Source: AG41 sp035943095 (GTDB lineage Bacteria; Gemmatimonadota; Gemmatimonadetes; Gemmatimonadales; GWC2-71-9). From it: a DNA stretch of 5,812 bases. The stretch is taken from assembly GCA_035943095.1 (NCBI GenBank), contig DASZCN010000144.1:1-5812 (forward strand). The letters run 5' to 3'. Positions 5,801 through 5,812 of the stretch are shown here, one piece after another. The stretch's first letter is position 1. Each line of letters begins with the position of its first letter. The translations under genes and the position numbers were made by a program. The notes under the pieces are model-generated. The model was given only the letters and a program-made list of their open reading frames with translations. It did no database searches and was not told the origin of the DNA.

Positions 5801-5812
5801 GCAGGAAGTCAC
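5784..5812 (+). CDS. mlaD: Start of third operon gene, probably MCE-domain protein MlaD (cut by window edge)
   Basis: A GTG at 5784 opens a frame reading VDPTYKQEVT up to the window edge; the first codon would be read as Met. It overlaps mlaF by 17 bases and is preceded by AGGAGG. In mla operons the order permease, ATPase, MCE protein is standard, and MCE proteins begin with a short cytoplasmic tail before one membrane helix, which this hydrophilic start fits. With under ten residues visible, the identity rests on gene order, not on a domain. Confidence 0.5.

Overview
The window is GC-rich bacterial DNA holding three genes on the minus strand (read right to left) and the start of an envelope lipid-transport operon on the plus strand. 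The best guess for the source is Gemmatimonadota or a similar GC-rich soil or sediment phylum. This rests on the kinase architecture (Ser/Thr kinase, several membrane segments, TolB/FlgO-like domain), the codon use, and start codons that mostly lack Shine-Dalgarno sites. It is an inference, not a proof.

Minus strand, in transcription order. A short MutY-type adenine DNA glycosylase (4200 to 3517) is followed by a repeat copy (3543-3411). Next comes a large predicted lipoprotein of unknown function (3388 to 1730), then a second repeat copy (1729-1579). Last is a Ser/Thr protein kinase (1556 to the left edge), which is cut off by the window. Plus strand: mlaE (4221-5021) and mlaF (5018-5800) overlap by four bases, and a third gene, probably mlaD (MCE domain), starts at 5784 inside the end of mlaF and runs off the right edge. 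MlaE and MlaF form the permease and ATPase of an ABC transporter that moves phospholipid between the two membranes, so the cell is probably diderm. mutY and mlaE diverge from a gap of only 20 bases.

The most unusual feature is the pair of related intergenic elements (1579-1729 and 3411-3543). Each has imperfect inverted arms of about 47 bases around a short centre, and neither encodes a protein. They look like a MITE- or REP-like dispersed family. One copy supplies the last seven codons and the stop codon of mutY, directly after its last iron-sulfur cysteine, and the gene lacks the usual C-terminal 8-oxoG-recognition domain. In both copies the outer arm carries a TTGC motif exactly 36 bases upstream of the next gene's proposed start, so the element may also bring promoter parts. 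A second point of interest is a pair of G8/G9 tracts in the kinase gene between membrane segments, a possible slippage site. I found no CRISPR array, tRNA, rRNA or recognisable transposase, and no clear previously undescribed multi-gene system.
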